NCBI GenBank assembly: GCA_013368315.1
Contig: JAACJM010000040.1
Coordinates: forward strand, 434,001 to 498,000
Direction of reading: 5' to 3'
Source of the DNA: Tetrapyrgos nigripes
Taxonomy: Eukaryota; Basidiomycota; Agaricomycetes; Agaricales; Campanellaceae
DNA: 64,000 bases
Of this stretch, positions 47,711-59,968 are shown piece by piece. Numbering within the stretch: position 1 is the stretch's first letter; each line of letters opens with the position of its first letter. Position numbers and translations under genes: made by a program. The notes beneath the pieces were generated by a model, which saw nothing but the letters and a program-made list of their open reading frames with translations, searched no databases and was not told where the DNA came from.

Positions 47711-50065
47711 ATGGCGACCCTTTCGTATGTGCGAATACCATCTACTGCAAAGAGACAAGACGCAAAGAGACAACAAACATCATTACCGTCCAATCCACCC
47801 AATCTCTCCCAACATCCTTTGCCATCCTTCCCCAACTCCTGCTCTCGTCTTCCGTCCCATCTGAAGATGCAGGCTACAACCCTCGTCGCAAACGCACCAA
47901 AGCAGTCTTGTTATCCAATAAAGACCCTCTTTCCATCCAGATCACTACTATCAACTTTAAAGCGCTTCGTAGACCGCGTAAGGGGGTTGTTTTAAGCAGA
48001 AGAGTTGATGACATGGAAGAAGGGATCCAAACCCACTACTGCGCTGCTCTGCGTCTATGCGTTTATATGCACGTTTCCACAAGTCTTGTTTGTTCTGCCA
48101 TTGGTGATACTGGCGTGCATTATGCTTTCTACCGCCCACATCCCCCGACGTCATCTACCACCCCCAGCGGTGTCGTTTGCTCCTCCGTCTCCACTCAAGA
48201 CACCTCTCCTCCACCCACAGACGATAGTGTAGACTATCAAGGAAACCTCCAAGCTATACAGAATCTTATGGGTTTACACGCGGATACTCATGCAGCCATT
48301 ACACCCATACTATCCAGACTATCTCTATCCTCTCCTATATCCACAACAGTCCTCACCATCCTAGCTCTCCTTATACCTTGAATCCTATTCCTCTCTCCGT
48401 TTATACCAACCCGGTTAATCGCCTTTTTTGGCGTTGCATTACCCGTATTATCATCCAATCCACATTTATCCTCACTATTCCTTCAACTTCAGCACCACGT
48501 CGCTTCTAATCTTCGTCCCAACTATCTCTGGACATGGTCTCCTTCCCCAACACCTACACTAACCCTCCCAATTCCCCGTCCTCTTGCTTTATTTTTCCCA
48601 AATCGCTCACTTCCTCTCAAACCCGTCCCTCTGACCCCGAGGTCTTTCTTCCCTCAACATATCCCGACTTCCATTACCCAGATATCTTTTAGATTCTGCC
48701 CAAGACCATTCATCACGGTCAATGTATCTTTACCGAGTTCTCACTTGGGAGCATCGGGGTTGATAAATCGCCTCAAATCTCTTGCTATCCTCGCTCTCTC
48801 TACGAATTCGTTAACAGATCGAATTCGGAATGCAGAATTACGAGAGGTCGAGTTGTGGGAGAATGAGAGGTGTGATTCACAGACGGCGACGAGGTTTGGT
48901 AGTGTGCTTGCAGCTGCGAATGCGGTACAAGACGCCAACGCCACCGCTACATCGACTTCGAGAATTGGACGTAAACTCTCAGAGTCGTTCACTTTTTCGT
49001 CTTCGCCGTCTACTTCTCCAACCGTCAAGAAAGCGAAGAAAGCGGCTAAATCTAATACCAACACCCACCCCGCTCGGACACAGACACGCAACGCTTTATT
49101 AGAAACTCTCGCACTACTACCCCCCTTTGCGCTTATACCCCCGTTGCCGGCTAGTGCGATGGGGGATTTGATTGAGGAGGGAGGTGCAGAGACAGAGACG
49201 TCGCGCGAGTTTGAACAGAAAGAGCACAAGGAGAACCAGAGCCACAAACGTCCATCGTTATCAATGTTATCACCTAAACGCACTTTTTCTTCTTCATCTT
49301 CTTCTCACATAAACCCTATCCCGTCTTCTTCGTCTTCGGCCAACCACATAAACTCCATATCCCCAGAAATAACCCAAGCCATCCAAACGTTTAAAAAAGG
49401 CTTTTCAAAATCAAACCTTGGAACTGAAAGAGCACCGTGGACAAGGGGAAGAGATGGGTTTGGGGGGATTAATCCGTTGGGGGTTGGGTTTGCTTCGGGG
49501 AGTGGGAGTGGGGGTGGGGGTATGGGTACGGGAGGTACGGGTAGTATGGGTATCTGTCAATGTTGATGTTGGTTTTTCGTTTGGGGGAAGGGGGGAAGTG
49601 GTGTTGGTGGGGTTAACGATGAAGACGAAGACCAAGGATGGATGTGTGGTGGTGATGAAGGTGGGTTTGGTTCTTAATCTTTTTCTTTTCGTTTTCGTCT
49701 GTTTTTTCGAACTATCGGTCTTTTCATTTCTCTCTCTGTCGCCCCGACTGCAGCCGTCACCCGATACAATCGTCGATGGCACTTTTTACCTTTTACTTGC
49801 CACTTACCATTTTGCTGGTTGACTTGCCGTGTTTTTATTTTGCATATTTTGATTGTCTAACTCGACACGACACTGACGAAACACCTTTTCCCCCTCGTTG
49901 TCTCGCTTCGACTCCAACCTTCGGTTTTAAATTATACATGTAGACGGCTTCATCTACACAAACGACGCGTGGCAAAATCCTTCTCCTACACCCTACCCTG
50001 GGTCTGTGACGAGGAAAAAGTGGGTTCGGAGGATTTGGTGGGATGAGAGGGAGGGGGGGAAGTGA
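47711..50065 (+). pseudogene. Pex30-like peroxin with dysferlin domain, copy 1 (frameshifted)
   Basis: Pex28-32-type proteins are ER/peroxisome membrane proteins that shape peroxisome number and contact sites. The start is MATLSYVRIPSTAKRQDAK. Further segments, in changing frames, are SIQITTINFK, TWKKGSKPTTALLCVYAF, FICTFPQVLFVLPLVILACI, SVDYQGNLQAIQNLMGLHAD, then a polar Ser-rich linker. The C-terminal dysferlin block is DGFIYTNDAWQNPSPTPYPG and RKKWVRRIWWDERE, stop at 50063-50065. Compared with copy 2, this copy lacks a base near 47805, gains one in the FKRF stretch near 47963 and lacks about a dozen bases near 47995 (the FWFQDT region). Introns could rescue some of this, but no consistent set is visible. 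A damaged gene is the simplest reading. Confidence 0.65.
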
Positions 50066-51023
50066 TGTGAAACTATAATGACGGAGTAATGTACATACAT
50101 GTGTATTTTACTGTCGCTTCGTTATCTCGCAGATTATAGATATCTAATGACATTATTGCATACAAGTTGCCAGACTAGGAAACGACATGCTGCTGCGTGC
50201 GATGCAGTCCCAAAGATCAAAGCGCATTGAGTTCTTACTTGATGTTCTTACTCATGTATCTACAAGGCGCCCAGTCACCCACGAAATGAGGTCGACGACG
50301 GGCACTCGTTCAGAGGTTTCGGACCACCCCCAGAAGTCACCATTTGTCCTGTCTTGAACCATACCCGTATCGCCTCGGGACACTACTGACAACGACAGTT
50401 AAGTATCCGGTCTCTAGACACGCAACTCACAACACGCGAGATGATGCTGGATATGCGTATATACTCAACATTGTCCAGCATCGATGGTTCGGAATTTTGG
50501 AGAGGAAAAAGCAAGTACTTACTGGGAATCTTTATGGCTAGGGAAACGTCGGACTCGGGGGAGAATAGAGGATAATGAATTCAAGATAGCTTTCGGCAGC
50601 ACTGCAGGAACCCAGGACATTCTCAAATAGTTGAAGATGGTCGTAGATCTGGAATGCTTTGGAGTTGGAGATGAAATTATCAAAGAACGCGAGGAAATTT
50701 GTGAATAGGCTTTTATCATTCTTTTATCAACGTTCCTATTCTCTTTTCTGTAGCTATCAGAGTCCATTCATCACTAACAAAAACAAAAACAAAAGCAACG
50801 GCTGCACTGTCTTCATACTACCGATGTGCCAAGTCTCCAAATCTGCCCTTCATTATCAGACGGACTCGCATCATATTCCCTAATTCTTCTCTTGCCCTCC
50901 TCTCATCTTTGAGCACACTCAGGCCCACCAAGGACGACATCAACACTGTACTATACCCATGCCTTGTTGATCCTGTTGACTCTCCATGAGTCTAAACGTG
51001 ACGAAGACCGTTTTGTTATGATA
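50066..51023. other. Spacer between peroxin copy 1 and NLR 1, duplicated at 62477-63400
   Basis: Mostly non-coding but clearly conserved with unit 2, including the block 50190-50540. On the minus strand a roughly 60-codon frame (50538-about 50735) reads FLAFFDNFISNSKAFQIYDH, then FENVLGSCSAAESYLEF, and stops at 50538. The same frame and stop survive at 62974-about 63171. It could be a last exon or a small gene. No family is recognised. Confidence 0.4.
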
Positions 51024-53779
51024 TCATGATTCATGTCCTCTATGTCGTCTCTGTCTGTCATCCATACAGCCCAGAATCCTCTGGCGCCGAAGGTAGAAAG
51101 CCAAATTCGCATCACTAAGTTCATGAGACTGCTTGGAACACCGCTGAATTGTGACTTCCATTGGGATGTCCCTCTGGTCATCTGGAAAGTCCTACACTCG
51201 TTATATTAGCCAGGCGACCTACATAGCATATAGATAGAGCACTGCGGTACTTACTTGCAGCCAAAGAAGGACCTTACGCAACTCTAATGTTCCATTTAAA
51301 TATGGGATTGTCTTTTTCAGCTCGTGTTGAAGTTCCATGCCAAGAGGAGAGTAGTAAAGTAGTTCAGACATTCTTGACTGAGCATAGATGTAACCACATT
51401 TCAAGCTGAAGGACAGGCCCCAATGATCTTTGATCCAGGGACCGTATCTGATAGTCCTCAGGCAATAATTGGCTAGTCTTCTATACCCTCTCTCGAAATT
51501 GATGAAATGCCATACGGGGTTGGAAGAAGCTCTGGAATAGGAATGTGAATGGAGGCGAGGGTCAAGACATAGGAAAATCTCCCTCATGGACAGGAAAGAG
51601 ATGGTGCAGCCAAGACTGACTAGGATGTCAATGCTCCTGGGAGTGTTATGAGGAAAAATTGCATCGAGAGGTGCATAATGGCAATCCATTGCGAGAGCAA
51701 AGAGTAATTCAAGGTCTGATAAAAATTTCTTGGATAATTCTCTTCCATCTGTGCCAGCGACATAGATACCGAGTTGAAGAGAATCTGACAAGGTCTTGAT
51801 CTGATGTGACTTTAAAACCTGAAATAGCTCCATTAGCTTTGGGAAAAGGTAAGTTTGCCCTGACTCACTTTGGCATACTTCTGAAAAACTGGAATAGACT
51901 GGGAGACATAGTGGGGCGTGTTGTGAGACCAGTATTCCGAAGACCGTGTTATCAAATACAATTCAATCATGTCACAGAAATTGAAGCACCGCAGCTCGGT
52001 GACTAGATCACTCGTACTTTTCGCAAGATGTATGTGCTTCAAGCAATTATACATGGCATAGCTTCGCAATCTGTAAAGTCACAGTGTGTGAAAATATCAG
52101 TGAAAGAGACTGCCGGTTCCTAGGAATGATACCTACAAGGGAGACGAATCGTTGATTATCTTCATACAGACCCGTGCCAATTGCTCGTGAAATAGTGCTT
52201 TATCGATGAAATATTCACCTGAACGACGTGCATCGAACAAAAAATCCCGAAATGATTTATGGCGGAACTTGACAATTCCGCTGTCAATCTGCAAGACCGA
52301 GTGCATTCCTCGCAGGGATACCGTGACTGCTCCGGTGGGCAGCGAAAGCAGCTGTTCCACTATGTCAATCACCTTCCGGTCATCGATGCGATGACGACAG
52401 AACTTAGAAAGCTCCAATTCCCTCCATCGCTCTGAACGGACATCCTCGATTACACACATTGTCCCTAGGATTTGTATGACCCTGGCCTTGTTACGATTGG
52501 ACGATAATATTTGCCGATAGAGGACATCAAGCTCAGAGAAGGCATCAGGATCACCCAAAGGCAGACCAAGCACCGACTCCAGTTGCTCTACAGGAAGGGA
52601 GTACTCTTCCCCAACATACTTGAGGACTGTTGAGGCGTAAATAAACTGGCCTGAAGCTCGCTGGACGAGTTCATGAATAATGCCATATGAAGGCCAAGGA
52701 AGAGTGATATGAGCCATTACGTCGGAGTGAGATTTCTCCGCAATGGCTTTGAAACCATCGCGAAGATAGACCTCGATGTCCCGTGAAGTGAAGTAATCAT
52801 CACTGAGATCCGTACGAGCCGTGATACCACAGTGGGGAAGTTGACTAAAGAAGTCTCGAATCACTGGTTCTGGCCGGCTGGCAATGAGGAAACGAAGAGG
52901 CGTCTGGTCTCTTCCGCCAAAGAGTGTGTTCAGGACTCTCCGTTGGGAATCGCTACCCAAACATTCGTCAAGACCATCTATGATCATAACTCTTGGCAGC
53001 GTCTCCCAGCTTTCCTTTGGAATCGCTTTGAAGGGTTCGATGACGAGTTGTTGGAACTGCTTTTCGATGGCGGATTTAAGGATGGTAGGCCGTGTTTTGA
53101 CAGCAGAATCGATAGCAGCTCGCAGCTGGGAGTTTCCGCACCAGTCGGCGAGACAACATGAAATGACCATAATCAGGGACCTTGGATTATTTCTGAAGGG
53201 GTCTGAGCGAGAGAAAAAGAAGCTGGCTGCCAAATGATTGCCTTGCTCTCTCTCCGCCAAAGTCTGAGCAATGGCAGACTTTCCTGCACCTGCTGGACCA
53301 TATACCCAATGAACTTTGGTCTCTGCCTCTGCACCCCTTATCCAAGAAGAGATATCCGATAAGACGGCCTTTCGCGTTTTGGGATGGCATTTGGGAGGTG
53401 GATAACGAGTTTCGGAATCATGGAACGCGCCAACGTGAGCGATAGCCTGGTATAAGAGCTTTAAACCTAAAAGAGGAGCCACAACATGAGGATGTATGGT
53501 TTAGAGAAGAAGTAATGACTTACCGGCTTCTGAGTCTTCAGCGGGGGTGTTGATTTGATCACCTCCAACAACATTTATGAGAGAATGGGAGAACAAGTTG
53601 TGGTGCGAATTAGCAAAGAGAGCTGCAGTAGTTAGGCGTTGGTTGGAGCTCTGCAGTCGTCGTGGCCGAACTTGTCTTCTAGTTCTGCTGTGATCCCAAT
53701 CTTCTGGATCGACACGACGTGATTGCGATTGCCTAGCCAGGTGCTCTCCTCGCCACGCTTCACTAGAGCTGCCTGCCAT
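51024..53779 (-). CDS. NACHT NLR (STAND NTPase), copy 1
   Basis: Fungal NLRs are candidate immune or heterokaryon-incompatibility switches. Exon 1 (start MAGSSSEAWRGEHLARQSQS) ends with FANSHHNLFSHSLINVVGGD and EDSEA, a short Asn/Gly-rich motif common before fungal NACHT domains. A GTAAGT intron leads to LKLLYQAIAHVGAFHDSE. The NACHT domain has Walker A GPAGAGKS at about 142-149, FFFSRSDP, Walker B RVMIIDGLDEC, a sensor-like LRFLIASRPEP and the winged-helix part FRHKSFRDFLFD. The C-terminal region (exons below 52133) is helical: MYNCLKHIHLAKSTSDLVTE, then VSLGC and MSRMSEL-type blocks, ending KQSHELSDANLAFYL. No WD40, ankyrin or TPR repeats are visible. The last exon frame is chosen because it is the one conserved in copy 2. 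Confidence 0.85.
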
Positions 53780-54094
53780 CGATATCGACTGTTAGTCTGC
53801 CGGCGACAGCTATCACCAGAGTCGAGAAGTAGATGAGGACACGAGGCCAACACGAGGCCTAGGGCTGGTTGGCTAAAAAGGCATCCAGAGTGCTAATGTG
53901 ATTATACCGGTTGCTTGCAAAGAGTGTGACTGCTACGATACCCGTTCAAAGGATTGTACATAGCCGCTGGAGGAGTTGCTTGGTTGCAGTGGACTGCAGT
54001 CATGATTAAGTCATGGAAAGGGCTCTTGTCTTTGGACAACTTTGTCCAATGCACATAGTACGGTTTGGAGCAACCTGAACAGAACTTGAATTGG

Positions 54095-54113
54095 ACGCGT
54101 CGAAGAAACGCGC
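54095..54113 (+). promoter_or_regulatory. Stray copy of the paired ACGCGT motif
   Basis: ACGCGTCGAAGAAACGCGC, with one change from the other copies (last base). It lies about 167 bp upstream of the next copy and is not followed by an ATG at the usual spacing. It may be the remnant of another truncated peroxin copy. Confidence 0.45.
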
Positions 54114-54261
54114 ATTTATCATTTCGGGTCGGGAGAAGGATTGGACTTTCTGTAAACCAGAGTCACCTGAGTGAATTGGTGATTCTGGACGACGGAGGTA
54201 GGCTCGTTCATGATGCAGGTAGTATGATAGTTGTGGTAAGAGTTTTGCATGTATTGGTAGG

Positions 54262-54280
54262 ACGCGTCGAAGAAACGCGT
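54262..54280 (+). promoter_or_regulatory. Paired ACGCGT motif before peroxin copy 2
   Basis: The same 19-bp motif as at 47681, ending 11 bp before the ATG at 54292. Confidence 0.5.
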
Positions 54281-54291
54281 ATTAACTAATC

Positions 54292-55201
54292 ATGGCCACC
54301 CTTTCGTATGTGCGAATACCATCTACTGCAAAGAGACAAGACGCAAAGAGACAACGAACGTCCTTGCCATCCAATCCACCCGCATCTCTCCCAACTTCAT
54401 TTGCCATCCTTCCCTAACTCTTGATGCAGGCTACAACCCTCGTCGCAAACGCACCAAAGCCGTTTTGTTATCCAACAAGGACCCTCTTTCCATCCAAATT
54501 ACTACCATCAACTTTAAACGCTTCGTAGATCGCGTAGGGGGGTTGTTTTGGTTTCAAGACACAGCAGAAGAGTTGGTGACATGACTACTGCGCTGCTCTG
54601 TCTATGCGTTCATATGCACCTTTCCACAAGTCTTGTTTGTTCTGCCATTGGTGGTACTGGCGTGCATTATGCTTTCTACCGCCCACATCCCCCGACGTCG
54701 TCTACCACCTCCAGCAGTGTCGTTTGCTCCTCCGTCTACCACTCAAGACACTTCTCTTCCACCCGTAGAAGATAGTGTAGACTATCAAGGAAATCTCCAA
54801 GCTATACAGAATCTCATGGGTTTACACGCTGATACCCATGCAGCCATTACTCCCATACTATCCCCACTGTCTCTATCCTCTCCTGCATCCACAACAGTCC
54901 TCACCATCCTAACTCTCCTCATATCTTCAATCCTATTCCTCTCTCCGTTCATACCAACCCGACTAATCGCCTTTTTTGCGGTTGCATTACCCGTATTATC
55001 ATCCAACCCACATTTATCCTTACTATTTCTTCAACTTCAGCATCACGTCGCTTCCAGCCTTCGTCCCAATTATCTCTGGTCATGGTCCCCCTCACCAACG
55101 CCCACACTAACCCTCCCAATTCCCCGTCCTCTCTCATTCTTCTTCCCAAATCGTTCACTTCCGCTTAAACCCGTCCCTCTGACCCCGAGGTCTTTCTTCC
55201 C
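54292..55201 (+). pseudogene. Pex30-like peroxin, copy 2 (5' half only)
   Basis: The copy starts MATLSYVRIPSTAKRQDAKR but meets an in-frame stop after SFAILP, where copy 1 reads on. The stretch FKRFVDRVGGLFWFQDTAEE is intact here, unlike in copy 1. About 20 bases present in copy 1 (around 48018-48037, the TWKKGS stretch) are missing just after it. From 54633 a long frame covers the membrane segments to TPRSFFP. At 55201/55202 the sequence jumps, out of frame, into the third exon of the ATPase gene. The dysferlin half is absent. Confidence 0.75.
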
Positions 55202-58200
55202 GAGTCTGACGATTCGGATTATGACGAACCAGGGAGGACGACGAAAAGTATGTCGTCGTCGTTTCTTTGTTAGCGAATCATCTGACAATAATTTAGCCTT
55301 GCGCGGCCCACAGATAGAGGTTTACCCAAACCTCTTAGCAAAGTATTTCGGTAAGGCCAGACTCATTTCCATTGGGAAGAAGAGTAACGGAATTTATACG
55401 CAGGTCGATCAGTGATTCCTACTCAGGCTGATGATGGAGAAGAAGGCGACGATGAGATGGAGGTAGATGATGATGATGATGACGACGACGAACCCATCGT
55501 CGGGAGTGACGACGTGGAAGTAAGAGAAGAGGATCGCCCCGCGACCTCAAAAACGCTGCTTGTACTCATGCAACAACGAACGGAACACGCCAAGTCGAAG
55601 CAGACCTCTAATGCTCAATCTGCTGCTGCTGAAGACTCAGTCACAGGTGACGATTCCATAAAAACCATTACCTGCAGTTATCTTAACTATACGCCTGTAG
55701 AATCTGACTCTGCGCCCCAGGTCAACGACAATTCGGTTACTCAACCTTCGTCCGACACGTCGGTGATGGAGCCAGAAACAGATGAGGAGAATTGGAGAAC
55801 AGTCAAGAAGGCTCCTCAAAATGACGAGGACTCAGTGACTGAATCCGAATCCGACCCGGAAGATTTCTTGGTGTGCCTTTTTTCAATACCTCTGTTGTCC
55901 TAGACTCATTTCAGCCTTTTCATCTGTGTAGCCGACCAAGCCTGGATTCCCATTATCTCCTGGCCAAAAGCCGCTCAGATCAATGATTTTGGACGAAGTA
56001 TTGAACATCCGAGTGCCGGGTTCCATCAACACTTACCTTAGAGACTATCAGCGGGAAGGAGTGAAGTTCTTTATGAAAGATATAAGGAAGGCAGGGGAAG
56101 TCTCCTCGGAGACGATATGGGCCTTGTGAGTATTTCTTGCTCTGATAATTTGCAGGGAAAACCATCCAGATCATTTCGTTCCTATCTGCCATTATGAAGA
56201 AAACGGGCACCTCTTCGGACGAGAATCGACGACACGACAAGGTCTCCCAACTCATGGACGGGAAAGATTGGAAGAAGAACAGATCATTACCTCCTGCCAA
56301 CGAGTTTTGGCCCACATGCCTCATCATAGCGCCTAGTAGCGTAGTGGGAAACTGGGAAAGAGAATTTGCCACAGTGAGTCTCTAATGTAACCTGCGGCGT
56401 TCTTTTTTCTGACGTTCTGTAGTGGGGCTATTTCGAGATTGGATGCTACATTGGTCCACCCAAGAGCGAGAAGTGGTGCTCAAAGACTTTCGCTACGGCA
56501 GGCTAGATGTTGGTACGTCCTGACATCATCTATTCTATGTTACCCATTTTTACATGAGCACAGTTATCACTAGCTTTGATCTGGCGGCTCGAGATATTGA
56601 GCAACTCTGTGACCTTCATTGGTCATGTATCATTATTGATGAAGTACATCGCATAAAGAATGATAAAAGCAAAGGAGCCCAGGCCTTTTCAAAGTTTACT
56701 TGTTTGCGTCGCTATGGCCTGACTGGAACCGCCATTCAAAATTCGTATGACGAATTATGGGCGATTGCAAATTGGACCACTCCAGGTCTCTTGTGCCGAG
56801 GAAAAGAGTGGAAGCAATTTGTATCGAAACCTCTACGCGTAGGGCAATCCTCCAAAGCTTCCGAGGACCAGAGGTCTAAGGTATTGGTAAGGCATCTTGT
56901 ATATGCCCTCGATTCTCTGCTCACGACGTTGTAGCACATTGCATCCACTTTACAAAAGGAAATTCTGCCGGTCTTTTTCTTGCGTAGGTAAGGACTTGTG
57001 TTTTGCGAGCGAATGGCCGAGCACTGATCCACATACATCTGTCAGGACCAAGGACCTTATTAAAGATCAGGTAGTTATAATCGGTCGGTCTTATCTGCGC
57101 ACTATGCTCACAACGCAAGTAGCTTCCTCAGAAAATTGATCAGATCGTCTTTTGTCCCTTGGCAAAGAAACAGCGTAGCGCATACAAGCGTATCCTGCAG
57201 ATTCCAGAGGTCTTGGAATTGATTGCTAAAGATGATCCTTGCGAATGCGGCTCTGGGAAAAAGTATGCTAGCTCAACTGATGTTCTATTCGATACGCTGA
57301 ACTCTTTTCTAGGAGGAAGAAGTGCTGTTCTCCCTGGAGGAAGGATATTGATGGCGCGGCACTTTTACGATATATGTCTATACTCCTTCAGCTGTCGAAC
57401 CATCTAGCGTTGATCCTGCCAGGTTTGTGCGACCTCCTTCCGAGATTACGCTAGCTGACCCCATATCTGTTTAGGAGCCCCGACAGACACCGACGAACAG
57501 GTAAATGTTAGCACCAATCGCATACTAAAAGTAGCTGACAGCTTCGAAATGCAGCATGAACGATATCGGGCTTTGGCTAGAGACATCTTTCCCAAGGGTC
57601 CCCCAGTATATGGGACGGCTGTTTTAGCTCCCGACTTTTGTGGAAAGTGGACGGTTGGTCTCCTGTCTATCTCTTTTAAGTTTCTGGAGCTGAACGGCTT
57701 CATAGGTTCTGGACTCTCTTCTGCACGAGTGGCGCCAAGATCGCAGCAACAAAGTACTGATTTTCTCAAAGTCCGTGAAGCTTCTCAACATGCTCGAATT
57801 TCACATTCAGAAATGTAAGTCTCAGTAAAGACCTGTAGACACCAGGGCTAATAGATCACCTTGTAGCCTTCCGAAATGTCAGGTTGGACGGCGCCACTCC
57901 CCAACATCAAAGTGCGTTTTTCTCCTTCAGGAAGATGGCCTATCTAAATTTTGTATAGGAATGGCACTCGTTGATAAATTCCAGACTGACCCGGAAGTTT
58001 TCATATTCCTTATCTCGACTCTTGCCGGTGGGACAGGGCTGAATCTCACCAGTGAGCCATCTATTTGGTTTTTCTATAGCTCGTTTAACATCATCGCCCC
58101 GCAGGTGCCAACAAAGTCGTAGTCTTTGGTCAGTATCTTCTATTCTTGACGTGTCCAAGGAGCTAACGTTCTGTGTCGTCTAGATCCTCACTGGAGTAAG

Positions 58201-59480
58201 TCATCGTTGTCTTTGGTTGCACTTTCACTGACTGTATAACAGATCCTGCGCACGACCTGCAAGCCATGGACAGAGCCTTCCGCATTGGTCAAACCCGAGA
58301 TGTGCACGTCTTTCGTCTATTGGGCGCAGGTGCCCTTGAAGAGCTTATCTATGCCCGTCAAATATACAAGCAGCAGCAGATGGCGATTGGTTACAATGCC
58401 AGTTTTCAGACAAGGTGTGTGTGCATGCTGCTGTTTTTTTTGTTTGAGCTTTCAATCAACCTGTGTCAACCTTTTATTGCAGGTACTTTGAAGGTGTTCA
58501 AAATGACCCGACGAGAAAAGGAGAACTATTTGGGATCCAGAACATTCTCAAGCTCCACGAAGGCATGGCGACGAAGGAAGCGGTGGGTAGCCATGATGCA
58601 ATCCTAATGGGTTGACTGACAACTTTGTAGATTGAGAAAGCTCAAACGTCCGAACTGACTTGGGCACTGTCCAACATGACCGCCGGTTCCTCGTACAAGG
58701 GCGACCAGCTCGCGGAGCCGGATAGCAAGAGTGGAGACGACGTAGGCCGGTTTCTTATCATTGGCAGAGACGTTACTGACATTTCTGGGGCTTTCAGATG
58801 CTTGGACTGCAAGCTCTGATGTTTGATGACGATGTGCCTCAAGCCGAAAACGAGCGAGAAAGCGAGGTTTATAAAGTCTTGAATTCGATGTACACCCATA
58901 GGAACGATGCTCTTATCGCCCCTAGTCGTGTTGAGGCTGAGCGAGCAAAGGCGATACGACTCAAGGTTAGTTTTTACTCGCTTCAATGCATGAATTTGCT
59001 GCAGCGATAACTGACACATTCCCGTGACTACTACAGAACAAGGGCCCACCAAGACAGAGAGCTCGCAAGTCTGATAATGCAGCCAACACGTCCATATCCT
59101 CAGAGCCCAATGAAAGTCCTCATGTGTGGCCTCCCGTCAGGTCACATCATAAACGGAAGAAGCCCGATCCAGAACAACTGTGCGTTTGACTTTTCTCTTC
59201 TCTTCTTTACGCTGATGCTACCCGTCCTGTAGAATGCGAGCACGTCTAAGAGCCCTGATCAAGCTACGCAGGATCAAAAGTGAAGCGGATTTACCTAGGG
59301 TTGCGCAAGAGTTGTGAGTGTCAATCACGATATATATGGTTCAAGATGGATGCTCATGTTGAAGACAGTGCACAACACTCTCCGAAGGAGCAAGAGGAGA
59401 TGATTGGTATTTTGGATGGCGTTATGAAAGGTCTTGAAGATGAGGGTTCGGAGATGGAGATGGATGAGGACGAAAATTGA
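55202..59480 (+). pseudogene. ERCC6L2-like SNF2 ATPase, copy 2 (5'-truncated, frameshifted)
   Basis: Near-identical to 42858-47208, introns included, but lacking the start codon and first exons. Relative to copy 1 it has a 1-base deletion near 56070 (in the VKFFYERY stretch just before motif I) and another near 56459 (IGPRQERE becomes shifted). The intron after GDDMGL is shortened to about 30 nt (56126-56155), which is below the size of other introns here. The DEVH box, CECGSG motif, [11 protein letters not shown] and the C terminus [15 protein letters not shown] remain readable. It cannot encode a full ATPase. Its high identity points to recent duplication or gene conversion. Confidence 0.85.
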
Positions 59481-59938
59481 GTGATGGACCCAACGGTTTC
59501 TTTCTTCTTTGGATTTGGTTTTCTCGATGCTGATTCCTTTTCATGGACCTTGCATTCTTGCTTTTGACTTTTTGCATTGTGCATTTGGCTTGTAAATTAT
59601 TCATATCATCGTCGTGGTCCATACGCATATTGTTCTGTTGCATTACCCATGTTGTATTGTTCTTGTCGTACTCTCGATTAATTGTCGTAACATAGTAGCT
59701 ATATGTATTGCTTCCTCGCTTTCACTCTTGTCTTTTCGTTGTCCGGTCCATTTTTCACCGTCTAGCGTTAACGAATACGTCGTAACATTAACAACTTTCC
59801 GACTTTGAATTCGAACATGAGTAGGCCAGCAACCTCAACCGTTACAAAGACTGTTCAAACAGATTCTTGGTCCCGAGACATTCAGACAACGAGGGAAGAG
59901 CCGTGCACTTGAGTGCCATGAGAGTATAGATTCAACGG

Positions 59939-59957
59939 ACGCGTCGAAGAAACGCGT
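59939..59957 (+). promoter_or_regulatory. Paired ACGCGT motif before peroxin copy 3
   Basis: The same 19-bp motif as at 47681, ending 11 bp before the ATG at 59969. The bases between motif and ATG differ slightly from the other copies, while the motif itself is unchanged. Confidence 0.5.
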
Positions 59958-59968
59958 GTTAGCTAATC

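Larger units (their letters stand above)
42858..51830. repeat. Segmental duplication, unit 1
   Basis: This block (ATPase from its third exon, peroxin, intergenic part, 3' half of the NLR) recurs in the same order and orientation at 55202-64000, with an offset of about 12.3 kb. The left boundary is sharp at GAGTCTGACG (42858 and 55202). The right boundary of the second copy lies beyond the window. Internal gaps differ between copies, so the two are not a simple recent tandem copy. Confidence 0.88.
53780..54291. other. Upstream region of NLR 1 and junction to peroxin copy 2
   Basis: It should contain the NLR promoter (minus) and the promoter of the plus-strand peroxin copy. A stray paired motif lies at 54095-54113. 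I see no gene; ORFs here are short shadows. Confidence 0.4.

Noticed and set aside
50951..51181. The frame reading SQWKSQFSGVPSSLM as the last NLR exon
   Set aside because: The alternative frame (DDQRDIPMEV then KQSHELSDANLAFYL) is the one conserved in the second NLR copy.
55202..55415. A genuine peroxin-ATPase fusion protein in unit 2
   Set aside because: The junction is out of frame and the ATPase copy carries further frameshifts.
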